Shown here: positions 10,195 through 21,332 of the stretch, piece by piece
Position numbering within the stretch: the first letter of the stretch is position 1
Layout of the letters: each line of letters begins with the position of its first letter
Made by a program: the position numbers and the translations under genes
Source: Kingdonia uniflora
Lineage: Eukaryota > Streptophyta > Magnoliopsida > Ranunculales > Circaeasteraceae
NCBI GenBank assembly: GCA_014058105.1
Contig: JACGCM010002435.1
Coordinates: forward strand, 1,178,001 to 1,242,000
Length of the DNA: 64,000 nt
Direction: 5' to 3'
The notes under the pieces: generated by a model
The model's database searches: none
Told to the model about the DNA's origin: nothing
What the model saw: only the letters and a program-made list of their open reading frames with translations

Positions 10195-13100
10195 TGGTTT
10201 ACGAGCAAAGAATAAATCAACATGAGATGGTGGAGCAAGCACTGCGAGCCTCGACCATTAGCTCACGAGGAACATAGAGAGGAGGACAAGGATGAGGCAG
10301 AGGTCTTCAAAGTGATTCTTACAAACAAGCAGAAGGTAATCCAGGCTATGGGCACCAAGGAGGATGAGGTAGAGGTCTTTATGTTGATTCTTCCTAACAT
10401 GCAGAAGGTAATCAAAATTATGGCTACCAAGGAAGAGGGCGAGGTCGTACTAATTTTGGTGTCAAATATTTCCGGTGTAACGAGCATGGCCACTATCATT
10501 CCGATTGTCGAGTGATTTTATACAAAGAAAATGGAGAAAAAGCAAACTTCGCGGAGGAGGATCAGAATGAAAACTTCGCGGACGAGGATGAGATTTCTCT
10601 TTATTTAATCTACAACTTCAAAGAAGAAGCTTCTGATAATAATATGTAGTACTTGGACTCGGGTTCCAGCAGCCACATGTGCGGGGAAAAGTCTATATTT
10701 ATAGATATTGACGACTCTTTTTGCAAGTCAGTGAAATTTAGAGATAGTTCCAAAATACAGGTTATGGGAAAAGGAAATATTTGAATTCACACTTCTGGTA
10801 ACAAATACCATTCAATCTCAGATGTTTTTTATATTCCAGGTCTGGATTGCAATCTCTTAAGTGTTGGGAAACTTCAAGAAAAAGGTTACTCAATTGTTTT
10901 TACAGGTGGGGTTTGTCGAATTGAAGATCAAGAGAGCAATCTAATTACTAAAGTTAACATGACTCGCAATCGCATGTTTCCTTTAGTAATCGCTAATAAA
11001 GTTGTTCCTTGTTTTTCTGCAATGGTCAAAGACTCGGCGTGGCTAAGGCATCTTCAGTATGGTCATCTTAGACTCAATGGTTTACAACTTTTGAGACAAA
11101 AGTATATGGCGACGGGGATCTACAGATTGATCACCATTCACAACTGTGTGAGGGTTGTGTTGTTGGCAAACAACACCGTGTTTTATTTCCAAAGGGTAAC
11201 ACATTGAGAGCCAAAATGATATTGGAGCTTATTCATAGAGACATATGTGGGCCAATCGATATGAAATTCAATGGCAACAAGAGGTACTTCATTACGTTCA
11301 ATGATGATTATAGTCGTAAAACTTGGGTTTATGTTTTACTGGAGAAATTCGAACCTTTCTCCACATTCAAAGTTTTCAAAGCATTTGTGGTAAATGAATC
11401 AGGGAATCTCATTAAAGTACTTTGTTCTGATCGTGGTGGGGAGTATAATTCCAATGAGTTCACAAGTTACTGTGAGCAATATAGAATAAAAAGATAATTG
11501 AGCAGCTTATACCCCAAAGCAGAATGGCGTTGCTGAACGAAAAAATCGGACGATCTTAAATATGGTACGGAGTATGTTGACGATCAATAATATTTTGAAG
11601 AATTTCTGGCCAGAGAGTGTTATGTGGAGTACTCACATTTAAAATTGAATTCTTACAGAGGCGGTTCAAAACATAGCACCCGAAGAAGCATGGAGTAGAA
11701 GAAAACCAAGTGTCGATCATTTACAGATTTTTGGGTTTGTCGCATATGCCTATGTTTCTGATCAAAAGAAGAAAATGCTCGATGATAAAGATGAAAAGTG
11801 TGTATTTTTCGGTGTTGCCGCGAATTTAAAGGCAAACAAGTTATATAATCCTGTCACCAAGAAAATTGTTATCATTCGAGATATGTTGTTTAACAAAGAA
11901 ATGATGAGGAACTGGGCCATTACTAAAGAAGGGCAAAACGTTCCATTGATCTTTGATAATGTTCAAGCAGAAAATGGATCAAGTCATTTAGAGATTCAAG
12001 TAAGGAACTCATAACAACAACCATCCTTTCCACCTTAAAGAGGATAATCGCCAGGTCCTTCTCATACACCACAATCTAGCCAAGTAACGACAAGACCACA
12101 ACGAATTACAAGGAGACCCTCGTGGGTGCAAGATTATAAAGTACCTGAAGTTCAACAAGCTAATGATCCACAAATGTACATGTCTTTGTTTTCTAATTGT
12201 GATCCAGCTTCTTTAAAAGAGGCGGTACAAGAGCCAAAGTGGCAGGAGGCAATGAATAACGAAATGAAATCAATCAAAAATGCCAGACATGGGAGCTAAC
12301 TGACGTTCCAAATGGTCAAAAGGCGATCGGTGTAAAGTTGGTCTACAAAACCATATTAAATGCATACGACAGAGTCGACAAATATAAGGCACGATTGGTA
12401 GTTCAGGGCTATAAACAATGACATGAGATAGATTATGATGAGGTCTTTACTCCTGTTGAACGACATGATACAATACGGATGATTCATGCATTAGCGGCGA
12501 AAAACTCTTGGTCTATATTTCAGATCAATCTGAAGTCGGCCTTTTTACATGGTGATTTGCAAGAAAAAGTGTCCATTGATCAACCTCCAGGCTATGCGAA
12601 GGAGGAAAGTGCAAACAAAGTGTTCCGGTTATAAAAAGTTTTATACGGTCTAAAACAAGCTCCGCGAGCATGGTATAGTCGCATTGAGGCATATTTTTTA
12701 AAGGAAGGGTTCGAAAAATGTCCGAACGAGCCAACTCTCTTTATGAAATATGGGTCTAATGGTAATTTTATCATACTGTGTTTATATGTGGATGATCTTA
12801 TCTACACAGGGAATGATTGGGCAATGTTCGAAGTGTTCAAGCAGTCGATGATGGTAGAATTTGAGATGTCTGATCTTGGTAAAATGCATTATTTCCTCGG
12901 TATTGAAGTAGTGAAGTCCGAAGAGGGCATTTTTATATCGCATAAGAAATACGTTAAAGAGATTTAGGAAATATTTTCAAATGAAGGATTCCAATCTAGT
13001 TCAGACACTGGCTGAAGTTGGCTTGAAGTTAACAAAAGATCCCAAAGGTGAGAAGGTTGATACTATATATAGGCAAATTATGGGTAGTCTAATGTACTTA

Positions 13101-13560
13101 ACAATGACGATACCAGACATCCAGGACACAATTAGCTTGATCAGTCATTATATGGAAATTCCAAAGATCAAGCACCTTAATGCCGCTAAGAGGATTCTCC
13201 AATATTTACAAGGTACAGTTGATTTCGTCATTTTTTACAGGAAAGGATAGACTTCAGATTTGATAGGTTTTACTGATAGTGATTATGGTGGTGATTGGGA
13301 TGGTCAAAAATGCACCTTGGGATATGTATTTTTATTAGGATCAGGAGTAATCTCTTGGTCATCAAAGAAACAACCAATTGTTACTTTATCCTGGGGGTAC
13401 TCCAATCTATTGTGACAACAGTTCAACAATAAAGTTGTCCAATAATTCGGTGTACCATGGGCAAACCAAGCACATAGATGTTCAGTACCATTTCATAGGA
13501 GATCTCGTGAAGGATAGAACAATCGATCTTCTCTATTGAATGAGCAAAAATTAGGTGGTG
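10195..13560 (+). pseudogene. Ty1/copia polyprotein remnant 1 (gag end, PR, INT, RT, RNase H)
   Basis: The start reads as the end of a copia Gag (NQHEMVEQALRAS), then an Arg/Gly-rich nucleocapsid tail. A zinc knuckle near 10470-10510 has its first Cys changed to Tyr. Protease DSGSSSHM lies near 10660. The GAG-pre-integrase region is near 11040. The integrase core at 11204-11497 includes HRDICGPI and SDRGGEY. A region near 12120-12970 carries RT, with YVDDLIYTG near 12785 and both catalytic Asp present. The RT end and the start of RNase H continue to about 13390. There are numerous frameshifts and stops. Roughly 200 bp of RNase H appear deleted at about 13391. No 5' LTR is present, because the 5' side abuts the LTR-like block at 8085-10190. 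Confidence 0.8.
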
Positions 13561-14288
13561 GATATACTTACGAAGCCCCTCAAATTCAATGCATTTGTAA
13601 AGCTTCGAAAGCTGTTTGGAGTTTGTTCATTTGAGGGAGGGATTTACGTTAACAACTTAATATAAATTGTTGTTAGAAACAGCAGTTTAAGGGAGGGAAT
13701 GTTAGAGGCAAGCATTGGATAGTTGAAGTAGTCTTAGCAGAATAAGTCTAAGGTTGTTATTGGAGTGTCCCGGGTCAGTAGTACTAGTTGCTTAAGTAGT
13801 TCCTTACTTGAAGCAAGTTAGTTTCCTATGTATTCTATATGGGGTTACTCCAATCTATTGTGACAATAGTTCAACAATAAAGTTGTCCAATAATTTGGTG
13901 CGCCATGGGCAAACCAAGCACATAGATGTTCAGTACCATTTCATAGGAGATCTCATGAAGGATAGAGTAATCGATCTTCTCTACTGCATGAGAAAAAATT
14001 AGGTGGCGGATATACTTACGAAGCCCCTCGAATTTGATGCATTTGTAAAGCTTCGAAAGCTGCTTGGAGTTTGTTCATTTGAGGGAGGGATTTCCGTTAA
14101 CAACTTAATATAAATTGTTGTTAGAAACATCAGTTTAAGGGAGGGAATGTTAGAGGCAAGCATTGGGCAGTTGAAGTAGTCTTAGTAGAATAAGTCTAAG
14201 GTTGTTATTGGAGTGTCCCGGGTCAGTAGTACTAGTTGCTTAAGTAGTTCCTTACATGAAGCAAATTAGTTTCCTGTGTATTCTATAA
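13393..14288 (+). repeat. Direct tandem duplication (period about 449 bp) of the copia 3' end
   Basis: Two copies, 13393-13841 and 13842-14288, each hold the RNase H C-terminus (TPIYCDNSSTIKL), two AGGGAGGGA purine runs and the first 142 bp of the LTR. They are nearly identical, with a handful of substitutions. The duplication places a partial LTR (13700-13841) directly before a second RNase H end. Confidence 0.9.
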
Positions 14289-14400
14289 ATGAGGAGTCCA
14301 GAAGTTGTATTTATTTAATCATCATCTGAATAAACCTTTCTTTCACTAATATTTGTTTCAATCACTGTACATGCATTCCTCGACCTCCATTGATCACTCC
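14148..14400 (+). repeat. 3' LTR of copia remnant 1 (right end approximate)
   Basis: It begins TGTTAGAGGC directly after the polypurine tract AAGGGAGGGAA. It contains a TATA-like TTCTATAAAT near 14280 and a downstream region with AATAAA near 14325. The end is placed near 14400 by loss of LTR character, with no second full LTR available to fix it. Confidence 0.6.
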
Positions 14401-15459
14401 TGTAAGTGTTGATGTTAATTTAATCAATTTTGGCCGATAAGATTACAGAAGATAGTAATGGAAGCAAAAGGGATTGTTGGGAGAGAGAGTTTGGAGAAGA
14501 AGCAAAAATAATGACTATTTTTCTCTAAAATTTATAAAAAAGTTTTTGAAACTAAATTGGGAATTTCATGGTTTTGGTTTGCCTGGCTGACTATGGTTAC
14601 TCCGCCTTATGTGAAACCAAGTGGAACCTCTTTCTATCATCATCAGCAATTATGGTGAAGCAGTAGTAGGTTCTTCTTTTGTTGCTATTGTTATAGAGGA
14701 GGAGAAGTCTCTTGGGTCAAATGGTTGGAGCTGTTGTGTCGGTGACGATGTCGAAGAATGAGAACCCGAACTAGGTTACTGGGACTTCGGATTTGAAGCA
14801 GTTTGGGAAAGATGGGAAGACTGATTGGGATGCTGTTATTAATGCAGGTGAGAGTGATATCAAAACCGAATACAAAAACTAAACCAAAATTGGCCGGCCG
14901 GTCTGGTTTTGGTTCGGTTCAATTTTGGTTCAGTTTCGGTTCCCTATTATTAAAAACTGGGGGTATCCAGTTCGGTTTGCGGTTTAGGGCTAAAACCGGA
15001 CCGGATCGTGTGTAGCCCTACACAACCATGCTCCAAATCAGGATCTGGATTATTGCCTGGATTCGGAGCAGGGGATGTTGGAGATGCCCTAAGTTGTTAG
15101 CCTGATTGCCTGATTATCCTTAGTAATAACCACTTTTAATTTAAGTGTTCTTTCACATTTATCTCCCAAGTCAGAATGATGCTGAGTCTAATTATCCAAA
15201 GCAGAGGAAAAATATTAGGATACTGAGTTTGTAGTGTGTATGTTCCATCAAAGTAGGATGAAAGTTACTAAATTTGGAGTTCAATTGGAATTAAGGTTCT
15301 CCCAGAAGAAGAAAAACTGAAATTTTTCTCCAATTAGGCTGAGAAATACTAAGTGTATAGTTCAATTTGGATTACAAATCCCAATTTCCTATTAAGAGCT
15401 CCCTGTCTGTTTGTGTTTAAGCTACAATATTTAGTACCCAAAACAGAGTGGTGAAAATA
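14401..15459. other. Non-coding stretch with a GGTTCGGTT-rich repeat
   Basis: No gene recognised. At about 14870-15025 the sequence is dominated by GGTTCGGTT / AACCGG motifs and ends in GTAGCCCTACA. This resembles a class of non-autonomous plant repeats (often hAT-like) built from CGGTT units. No clear left terminus or target duplication was found, so the class is a guess. Confidence 0.3.
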
Positions 15460-16114
15460 ATGACACCCCATGAACAAGAATCACCCATTGTGGTTGGGGA
15501 GAGGTCAAGGGGTTTAACTCCATATATTTCTTAAGCCCCTGCTCTGGTTTTCCCTTACAAGAAAATTTATCGCAATTAGACTTTCTTCAACCTATCTGAT
15601 GGAACCTACTATGAATGATGGATTACACTTTTAGCCATGGTTGGCTGCTAATACAAAGTTATTTTGTGCACAACTAAGAGTGTTTTCTTTTCAATCCAAT
15701 TTCATTGTGTGAATTTATCTCCCACCTATTGACTTTATACGGCTTTATGGAGTTGATACATCTTCCCCGGCCGATCCTTACTGTGTAGTAATGCTACTCG
15801 ATAATGACTATATAAGGTTTTGCCATCCTGGGGACAACAACTAGGTTTCACAAAAAAATGATACCCGAGGGCAAACCCTTTTTCTCAAGGGAAGGTGACT
15901 ACGATGGCAGTGCCATATGTTGCAATGGAAAGGTCTATACACTTCGCTTTGGGGGGATTGTAGTTTTGGACATCCCAGTTGATGATAAGATAACTACATG
16001 AGTACCACGAATTTAAGAAACCCACCTTTTCAAAATTGGACAACTATTTCAACATTCTTTATTTAGTTGAGTCTTGTGGAGAGGTGTTTATAATCTACCA
16101 AATCTACTTGCATA
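15460..16114 (+). pseudogene. F-box/DUF295 (KIB-type) pseudogene 1, truncated
   Basis: The start ATG at 15460 is followed by MTPHEQESPIVVGERSRGL, an F-box-family leader. Downstream, frame-shifted but recognisable blocks of the DUF295 beta-propeller follow in the expected order. They are a FPYKK...DGTYYE block (near 15550-15620), a PPIDFIRLYGVD...FCHPGD block (15730-15830), an EGDYDGSAICCNGKVYTL block (15895-15950), and a YLVESCGEVFIIYQI block (16055-16105). The last is cut by the copia 5' LTR remnant at about 16115. DUF295 F-box proteins are large, fast-evolving plant families thought to be substrate receptors of SCF ubiquitin ligases. Stops near 15535 and 15850 and several frameshifts make this non-functional. 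I did not find its C-terminus after the copia element. Confidence 0.6.
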
Positions 16115-16531
16115 AGTCTGAGAGTCTGTTCGAATAGACTTTATTAAGTCAGTTTTAGAAGTTCATTCTAGAGGCGTTAGTTTGTCTCGTGATCCATACT
16201 TTGAGTCCGTCTTTATGAAATTAGTCTTCTAACATATAAAGAGGACTTAGGTTATTTTGTTAGACTATCTTGGTAAGTTTAATTCTAGAGAAACCTAGGG
16301 TTTGAAGAGACTCCATTAAAGCTTGAAAAGCATGGAGAAATCATTGTAACCTATTTAATTATCATAGTGGATTGTACGGGGAGTGGTGTTTTATACGCAA
16401 GGATTTTCTACTTCCTTCCTCTGGGAATTCTTGTGTCCTTATTGTTCTTGCTTGATTGTTTCTTTTATTAGGGCTTATTCCGCATATCGTTCTTGTTAAA
16501 GAAGAGAGAGAAGCTACCTTGATTCTCAACA
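16115..16531 (+). repeat. 5' LTR (truncated) of copia element 2
   Basis: It matches the 3' LTR from about 20930 to 21332, including GTCAGTTTTAGAAGTT, ACATATAAAGAGGACTTAG and the end GATTCTCAACA. It includes one TTCGAA palindrome at 16129 and a TATA-like ACATATAAAG near 16235. Confidence 0.85.
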
Positions 16532-16533
16532 AT

Positions 16534-16545
16534 TGGTATCAGAGC
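16534..16545 (+). other. Primer-binding site, initiator tRNA-Met type
   Basis: TGGTATCAGAGC lies 2 bp after the LTR end, a perfect 12-nt match to the primer site used by most plant Ty1/copia elements. Confidence 0.92.
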
Positions 16546-16576
16546 AAGTATTACAGGGCTTGTATGGTAAGAACGA

Positions 16577-19500
16577 TGGCCGATCAGGAGAAGTTAATGA
16601 TCACGAAGTTCACTGGATGAAATTTTGGAGTGTAGAAGATACAGATAAAAAATTACCTCTATTAGAATGATCTTGATTTTCCACTGAGTAAAGTTGAGAT
16701 AATGCCAGCAGAATACAATGATGCCAAGTGGGCACGATTGGATTGCAAGGCACTTGGAACCATTAGGTTAGCGTTGTCATCTCATATTCTACACATGATC
16801 ACCATAGTTACGACAACAAGGGTTTGATGGAGACGTTGTCTGCTATGTATTCAAAACCGTCTGGGGCAAATAAGGTACATCATTTATGGCGCTTGATTAC
16901 TTTAAAGATAAAGGGTAATAGTAGTGCACAAGCTCATACCAGCGAGTACAATACCATTCATGATCAACTGAAATCCATTAAATTCACTTTTACCAAGGTA
17001 AGAGCGTGGGCTCTTTTAGAGAATATGCCTGATAGATGGGAAGGATTCATTACAGCTGTGAGCAACTCATCGGGGAAGGAAGACATTAAATTTGAAACTA
17101 TAGTCTCTTTGATTATGGGTAAAAATAATAGGCGTAAAACATCTGAACCCTATTCGAGTCCAAATGGTAGTATGTTGAATATCGAGGAAAGAGGGAGGTC
17201 TTACAGAAAAGGGCCAAAATTTAGAAAGGGGTCGATCACAATCAAGAGGAAACCCTAAGCCACCCGGTGTGTGTTAGACTTGTGGAAAGAATGGTCACTT
17301 CAGGCGCGATTATAACTCTTCTTCAAAGAAAGATGATAAAGAGAAAGATACAATGAACCTTATAGAGGAGGTTAGTTCTGACGAGGCTCTACTACTGTCA
17401 TGTGATGATGTTAATGAATCATGGATAAATGATTCAGGTGCCTCTTTCCATGCTACTGCAAACGTAGATTTCCTAACCAATATTGTTAAAGGCGACTTTG
17501 GTACGGTCTTTCTTGTAATATTACTTGAAAGGGAAATGCTAGGTTGTTGCTGCCTTCAGGGGGAACATTGGTTTTACAGAATGTGTAACTTGTACCTAAA
17601 TTGGGGCATAACCTTATATCGGTTAGTAAATTGGCAGATGATGGCAAATATGTGAGTACCTTTGGGGCTACTTTCTAGAAGGCTACAAAGGGAGTTATGG
17701 TAGTAAGATGAGGCTTACGAACGTTGTATACAACGCAAAGTACAATTTCCACAATTTGTGTGGCCACTCCGGGGATTGATACAAGTACATGGCATAAACG
17801 GCTCAGCTACATGAGTGAAAAGGGAATGAAGATGATGGTAACAAAGGGAAAGATAGAGGGTCTAGCTGAGGTTGATCTCAAGTTTTGTGAGGAGTGTGTT
17901 CTTGCAAAAAAGAATAAGGTTAGTTTCAAAATATCTAGAAGATCAAGGAAACCTGGAAAGCTAGATCTTGTACACACAAATGCTTGGGGGCCAACCAAGG
18001 TATTTTCTCTTGGTGGCTCTTACTATTTTATTACTTTCATCGATGATGTTACTTGCAAACTGTGGGTTTACTTTGTGAAGAACATATCAGATGTGTTTGA
18101 TAAATTCAAGAGGTAGATGGCTCTAGTTAAAAATATAACTGGTTTGAAATTGAAGTGTCTCAGGTCGGATAACGGGGGTAAATACTATAGTGACAAGTTT
18201 GAAGACTTTTACACATCGAACGGGATTAGGAGAATGAAGACTATTCTCAAAACACCGAAACAAAATGTTGTTGCATAATACATAAATCGAACAATAAATC
18301 AATGAGCGAAGAGTATGAGACTTAACGCTGGATTGTCAATGTGTTTTTGGGTAAATGCATTTAGTACGACGGTGTACTTGATTTATAAAGAGCCTTCAAC
18401 GGCTTTGGACTTTTAACTTCTTGAAAAAGCATGGACCAGTAAAGCGGTAAACCTAAATCACTTGCATATTTTCAGTCGTACCTCATATGTGCTTGATAAT
18501 TCAGATTCAAGGAGAAAGCTAGATCTAAAGTCGACAAAGTGCATATTTATTGGATACGGTGGTGATATGTTTGGGTACCGATTTTGGGATCCAAAGAATC
18601 GAAAAGTTATCCGGAACCGTAATGTTACATTCAATGAGGAAGTCTTGTATAAAAACTTCAACGTACTTGTGGAAAAGAATCAAAGCGAAACAACGGTAAG
18701 TGTCAATATTGATGATGATGAACCCTCTCAAGAGGTTGATGAAGATGTCATGGTTGAGTCCGATGCACCAGAACAAGGCGAGGAACCTAATGATCTAGAC
18801 ATTCCAATAGCACTTCGAAAGGAGCTGAGAGTTACAAGAATTTTTGTTAGGTACATTAACTCCCTAAATCATTTGATACTTATGGATGGTGGTGAACTGA
18901 ATCAAGGCGAGGAACCTATTGATCTAGACATTCTAATAACACTTCGAAAGGAGACTAGAGTTACAAGAATTTTGGCTAGGTACGTTAACTCCCTAAATCA
19001 TTTGTTACTTATGGATAGTGGTGAGCTGAAAAGTTATAAGGAAACTTTAGATGTGAAAGCCAAGAGCAAGTGGGAGCTTGCTATGAATGATGAGATGCAG
19101 TCATTATCAATTAATTGAACTTGGGATTTAATTTTGTTACCGAAAGGGAACAGAGCATTGCATAACAATTGGGTATACAGATTAAAGCAAGAATCCAATG
19201 GTTCAAAGAGATTCAAGGTTAGACTTGTGGTGAAGGGCTTTCGGTGATATCTTTGCTCCTGTTGTAAAGATGTCTACTATTCGGGTTGTGATGAATACGC
19301 AGTCGAAGATTTTCATCTTGAGCAGTTTCATGTTAAGACAGCTTTTCTTTATGGTAACCTTGATGAAGAAATTTATATAAAGCAGCCAGAAGGGTATTCG
19401 GCTAAAGGGAAAGATGATCTTATGAGTAGGCTCATGAAGAGCATATATGGTTTAAAAGAAGCGCCCAGACAGTGGTATTTCAAGTTTGAACAATTCATGT

Positions 19501-20496
19501 CCAGAAACGGTTATTCGAAGAGCAATGCGGATCACTGTTGTTTTATCAAAAATACGGGGAATTCGTATATTATTCTACTTTTGTATGTAAATGATATGTT
19601 GGCAGCAAGGGCTAACATGGGAGAAATTATCAAGTTGAAGGAACAGTTATCCCGAGAGTTTTCTGTGAAGAACTTGGGTACAGTAAAATAAGTTCTTGGT
19701 ATGAGTGTTACAAGGGACAAAAAGCGGCAAGAATTAAAGTTATCTCAAGCTGAGTACATCAGCAAAGTACTTAAGCATTTCAATATGGATGGTTCTAATG
19801 TTGTTTGTACACCATTGAAAGGTCACTTCAAATTATCAAAGGATTTGTCCAAAGATGCAGAAGGATCGTAATAAGAAGTGGAAGGTTCATTATTATTAAT
19901 CCGCGATTGGTAGCCTAATGTACGCTATAATTTATACAAGACCTGATATTGCCCAAGCAATAGGAGTTGTTAGCAGGTATATGAGTAATCCATTCCAGGA
20001 GCATTAGAGAGCTATGAAATGGAAACTGAGGTATCTAAAGAGGACTTAAGATATGGTATTATGTTATGGGGGTTCTCAGATATGCTTATAGGGTTTTGAT
20101 ATGGCGGGTGGGATTGATAGGCAGAAGAGCACTAGTGGTTTCATTTTTACATTGGGAAACGGTGCTGCAACATGGGTTTCTAGGCTACAGAAGATTGTAG
20201 CTTTGTCTACGACAGAGGCAGGATATGTTATGGCTACGGAAGCTTGCAAGGATATGGTTTGGCTAAAATGGTTGATGAAAGAGCTTGGTAGAGAACAATT
20301 TTCTCATAAGTTGTATAGTGATAGTCAAATCACTATACACTTAGCGAAGAATTCGGCTTTTCACTTTAGGACCAAGCATATTGATATTCGCTATCATTAT
20401 ATTCGCTCACTCCTCGAGGACGATGTGTTGAAGCTCGTGACCATTCATACTGATGTAAATCCGGCCGATATGTTTATGAAGGTGGTGACATTTTAG
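16577..20496 (+). pseudogene. Ty1/copia polyprotein of element 2
   Basis: The start ATG at 16577 opens a Gag (MADQEKLMITKFTG), with its body at 16824-17258. A CCHC knuckle near 17272-17320 (TCGKNGHFRRDY) has its last Cys lost. Protease WINDSGASFHAT is near 17420. The GAG-pre-integrase and integrase HHCC segments (WHKRLSYM...CEECV) are at 17780-17910. The integrase core follows, with HTNAWGP and SDNGGKYYSD and the Glu region near 18280. The RT at 19045-19700 includes IYGLKEAPRQW and the active-site box YVNDML. RNase H at 20101-20496 contains STTEAGYV and TKHIDIRYHYI. There are stops at 16618, 18115, 18278 and 19116 and others, plus frameshifts. The RT box has Asn in place of the first catalytic Asp (codon 19590-19592), so even this domain would be dead. 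Confidence 0.88.
18774..19031 (+). repeat. In-frame 129-bp tandem duplication in the INT-RT linker
   Basis: Copies 18774-18902 and 18903-19031 begin CAAGGCGAGGAACCT. Each encodes 43 residues (GEEP.DLDI, RKE, RVTRI, YVNSLNHL). The period is divisible by three, so the frame is kept. The copies differ by about 15 substitutions. Confidence 0.88.
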
Positions 20497-20611
20497 AAGT
20501 TGACGACATGTACAACTTTTGTGGGCCTTCAAGATTGAAGGTCCGAATCGTGTAAGCAATTCATTTGGAGATCTGAAGATGGGTTACGGGATTTGATTTC
20601 ATGTGGAAGAT

Positions 20612-21332
20612 TGTTATGGTATGAACTCGAATCTTGTCCGAGGAAGTTCATTGGAGCTCGTGAGACGAGCAAGGACCAAAGACGGCTTGAAAAAAGGTTT
20701 TTTCAAAGTTCTATTTGAATAAAGTATTTGTCTGCTCGAACAGAAAAGGCAGAGGCATAATTGTTCAAATAAACTTTTTTGTTTATTCGAATAAAAGGCA
20801 AGTCGTTCGAATAAGACAAGAAGTCGTTCGAACGAGATTTTTTCTGTTCGAACAAAATTTTGTCTGTTCGAACAGACTCCTTGTTTGTTCAAACAAGAAC
20901 ACTCAGAGCCCACTTTATTCGAATAGACTGAGAGTCTATTCAAACAGACTTCTTTAAGTCAGTTTTAGAAGTTTGTTCTTGAGGCATTGGTGTATCTCAT
21001 GATCCGTACTTTGAGTCTGTCTTTATGTAATTTTTCATCTAACATATAAAGAGGACTTAGGCTATTTTGTTAGCCTATCTTGGCGAGTTTAATTCTAGAT
21101 AAACCTAGGATTTAAAGAGACACCATTAAAGCTTGGAGAGATCGTTGTAACCTGTTTGATTATCATAGTAGATTGTTCTGGGAGTGGTTTTTTACCTGCA
21201 AGGGTTTTCCACTTCCCTCCTCTGGGAATTCTTGTGTCCTTATTATTTTTGCTTGATTGTCTCTTCTGTTAGGGATTATTCCGCGTATTGTTCTTGTTAA
21301 TGAAGTGAAAGTAACTACGTCGATTCTCAACA
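20612..21332 (+). repeat. 3' LTR of copia element 2
   Basis: It begins TGTTATGG after a purine-rich stretch (GTGGAAGAT) and ends GATTCTCAACA, matching the 5' LTR end. The upstream half carries the phased TTCGAA array (20714-20944). A TATA-like ACATATAAAG is near 21042. Confidence 0.85.
20714..20944 (+). promoter_or_regulatory. Phased array of TTCGAA-type palindromes in the LTR U3 region
   Basis: Hexamers TTCGAA or one-base variants start at 20714, 20735, 20764, 20786, 20806, 20827, 20847, 20867, 20888, 20918 and 20939. Steps are 20-22 bp, except two of 29-30 bp. Many extend to CTGTTCGAACAG or longer. The array lies about 100 bp upstream of the LTR TATA-like box, where U3 control sites sit. 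Binding by a factor is inference. Confidence 0.6.

Larger units (their letters stand above)
16115..21332 (+). mobile_element. Ty1/copia element 2, 5'-truncated
   Basis: The order is partial 5' LTR, primer site, degenerate polyprotein, 3' LTR. The 3' LTR is about 721 bp. The 5' copy keeps only the last 417 bp and starts abruptly inside the F-box pseudogene. The LTRs are clearly related but diverged by many substitutions, so the insertion is old. No target duplication can be read because the left end is missing. Confidence 0.85.

Noticed and set aside
10222..10515. 97-codon open frame as a separate gene
   Set aside because: It is a shifted frame of the Arg/Gly-rich copia nucleocapsid. The true frame shows NYGYQGRGRGRTNF and the zinc knuckle.
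20714..20944. Heat-shock elements
   Set aside because: Heat-shock factor sites need nTTCnnGAAn spacing. Here TTC and GAA abut with no spacer, so the match is not canonical.
20614..20957. Frames on both strands with repeated YSNR, LFEQ and CSN
   Set aside because: Artefacts of the 20-21 bp palindrome array. A 21-bp step gives seven-residue repeats without coding meaning.
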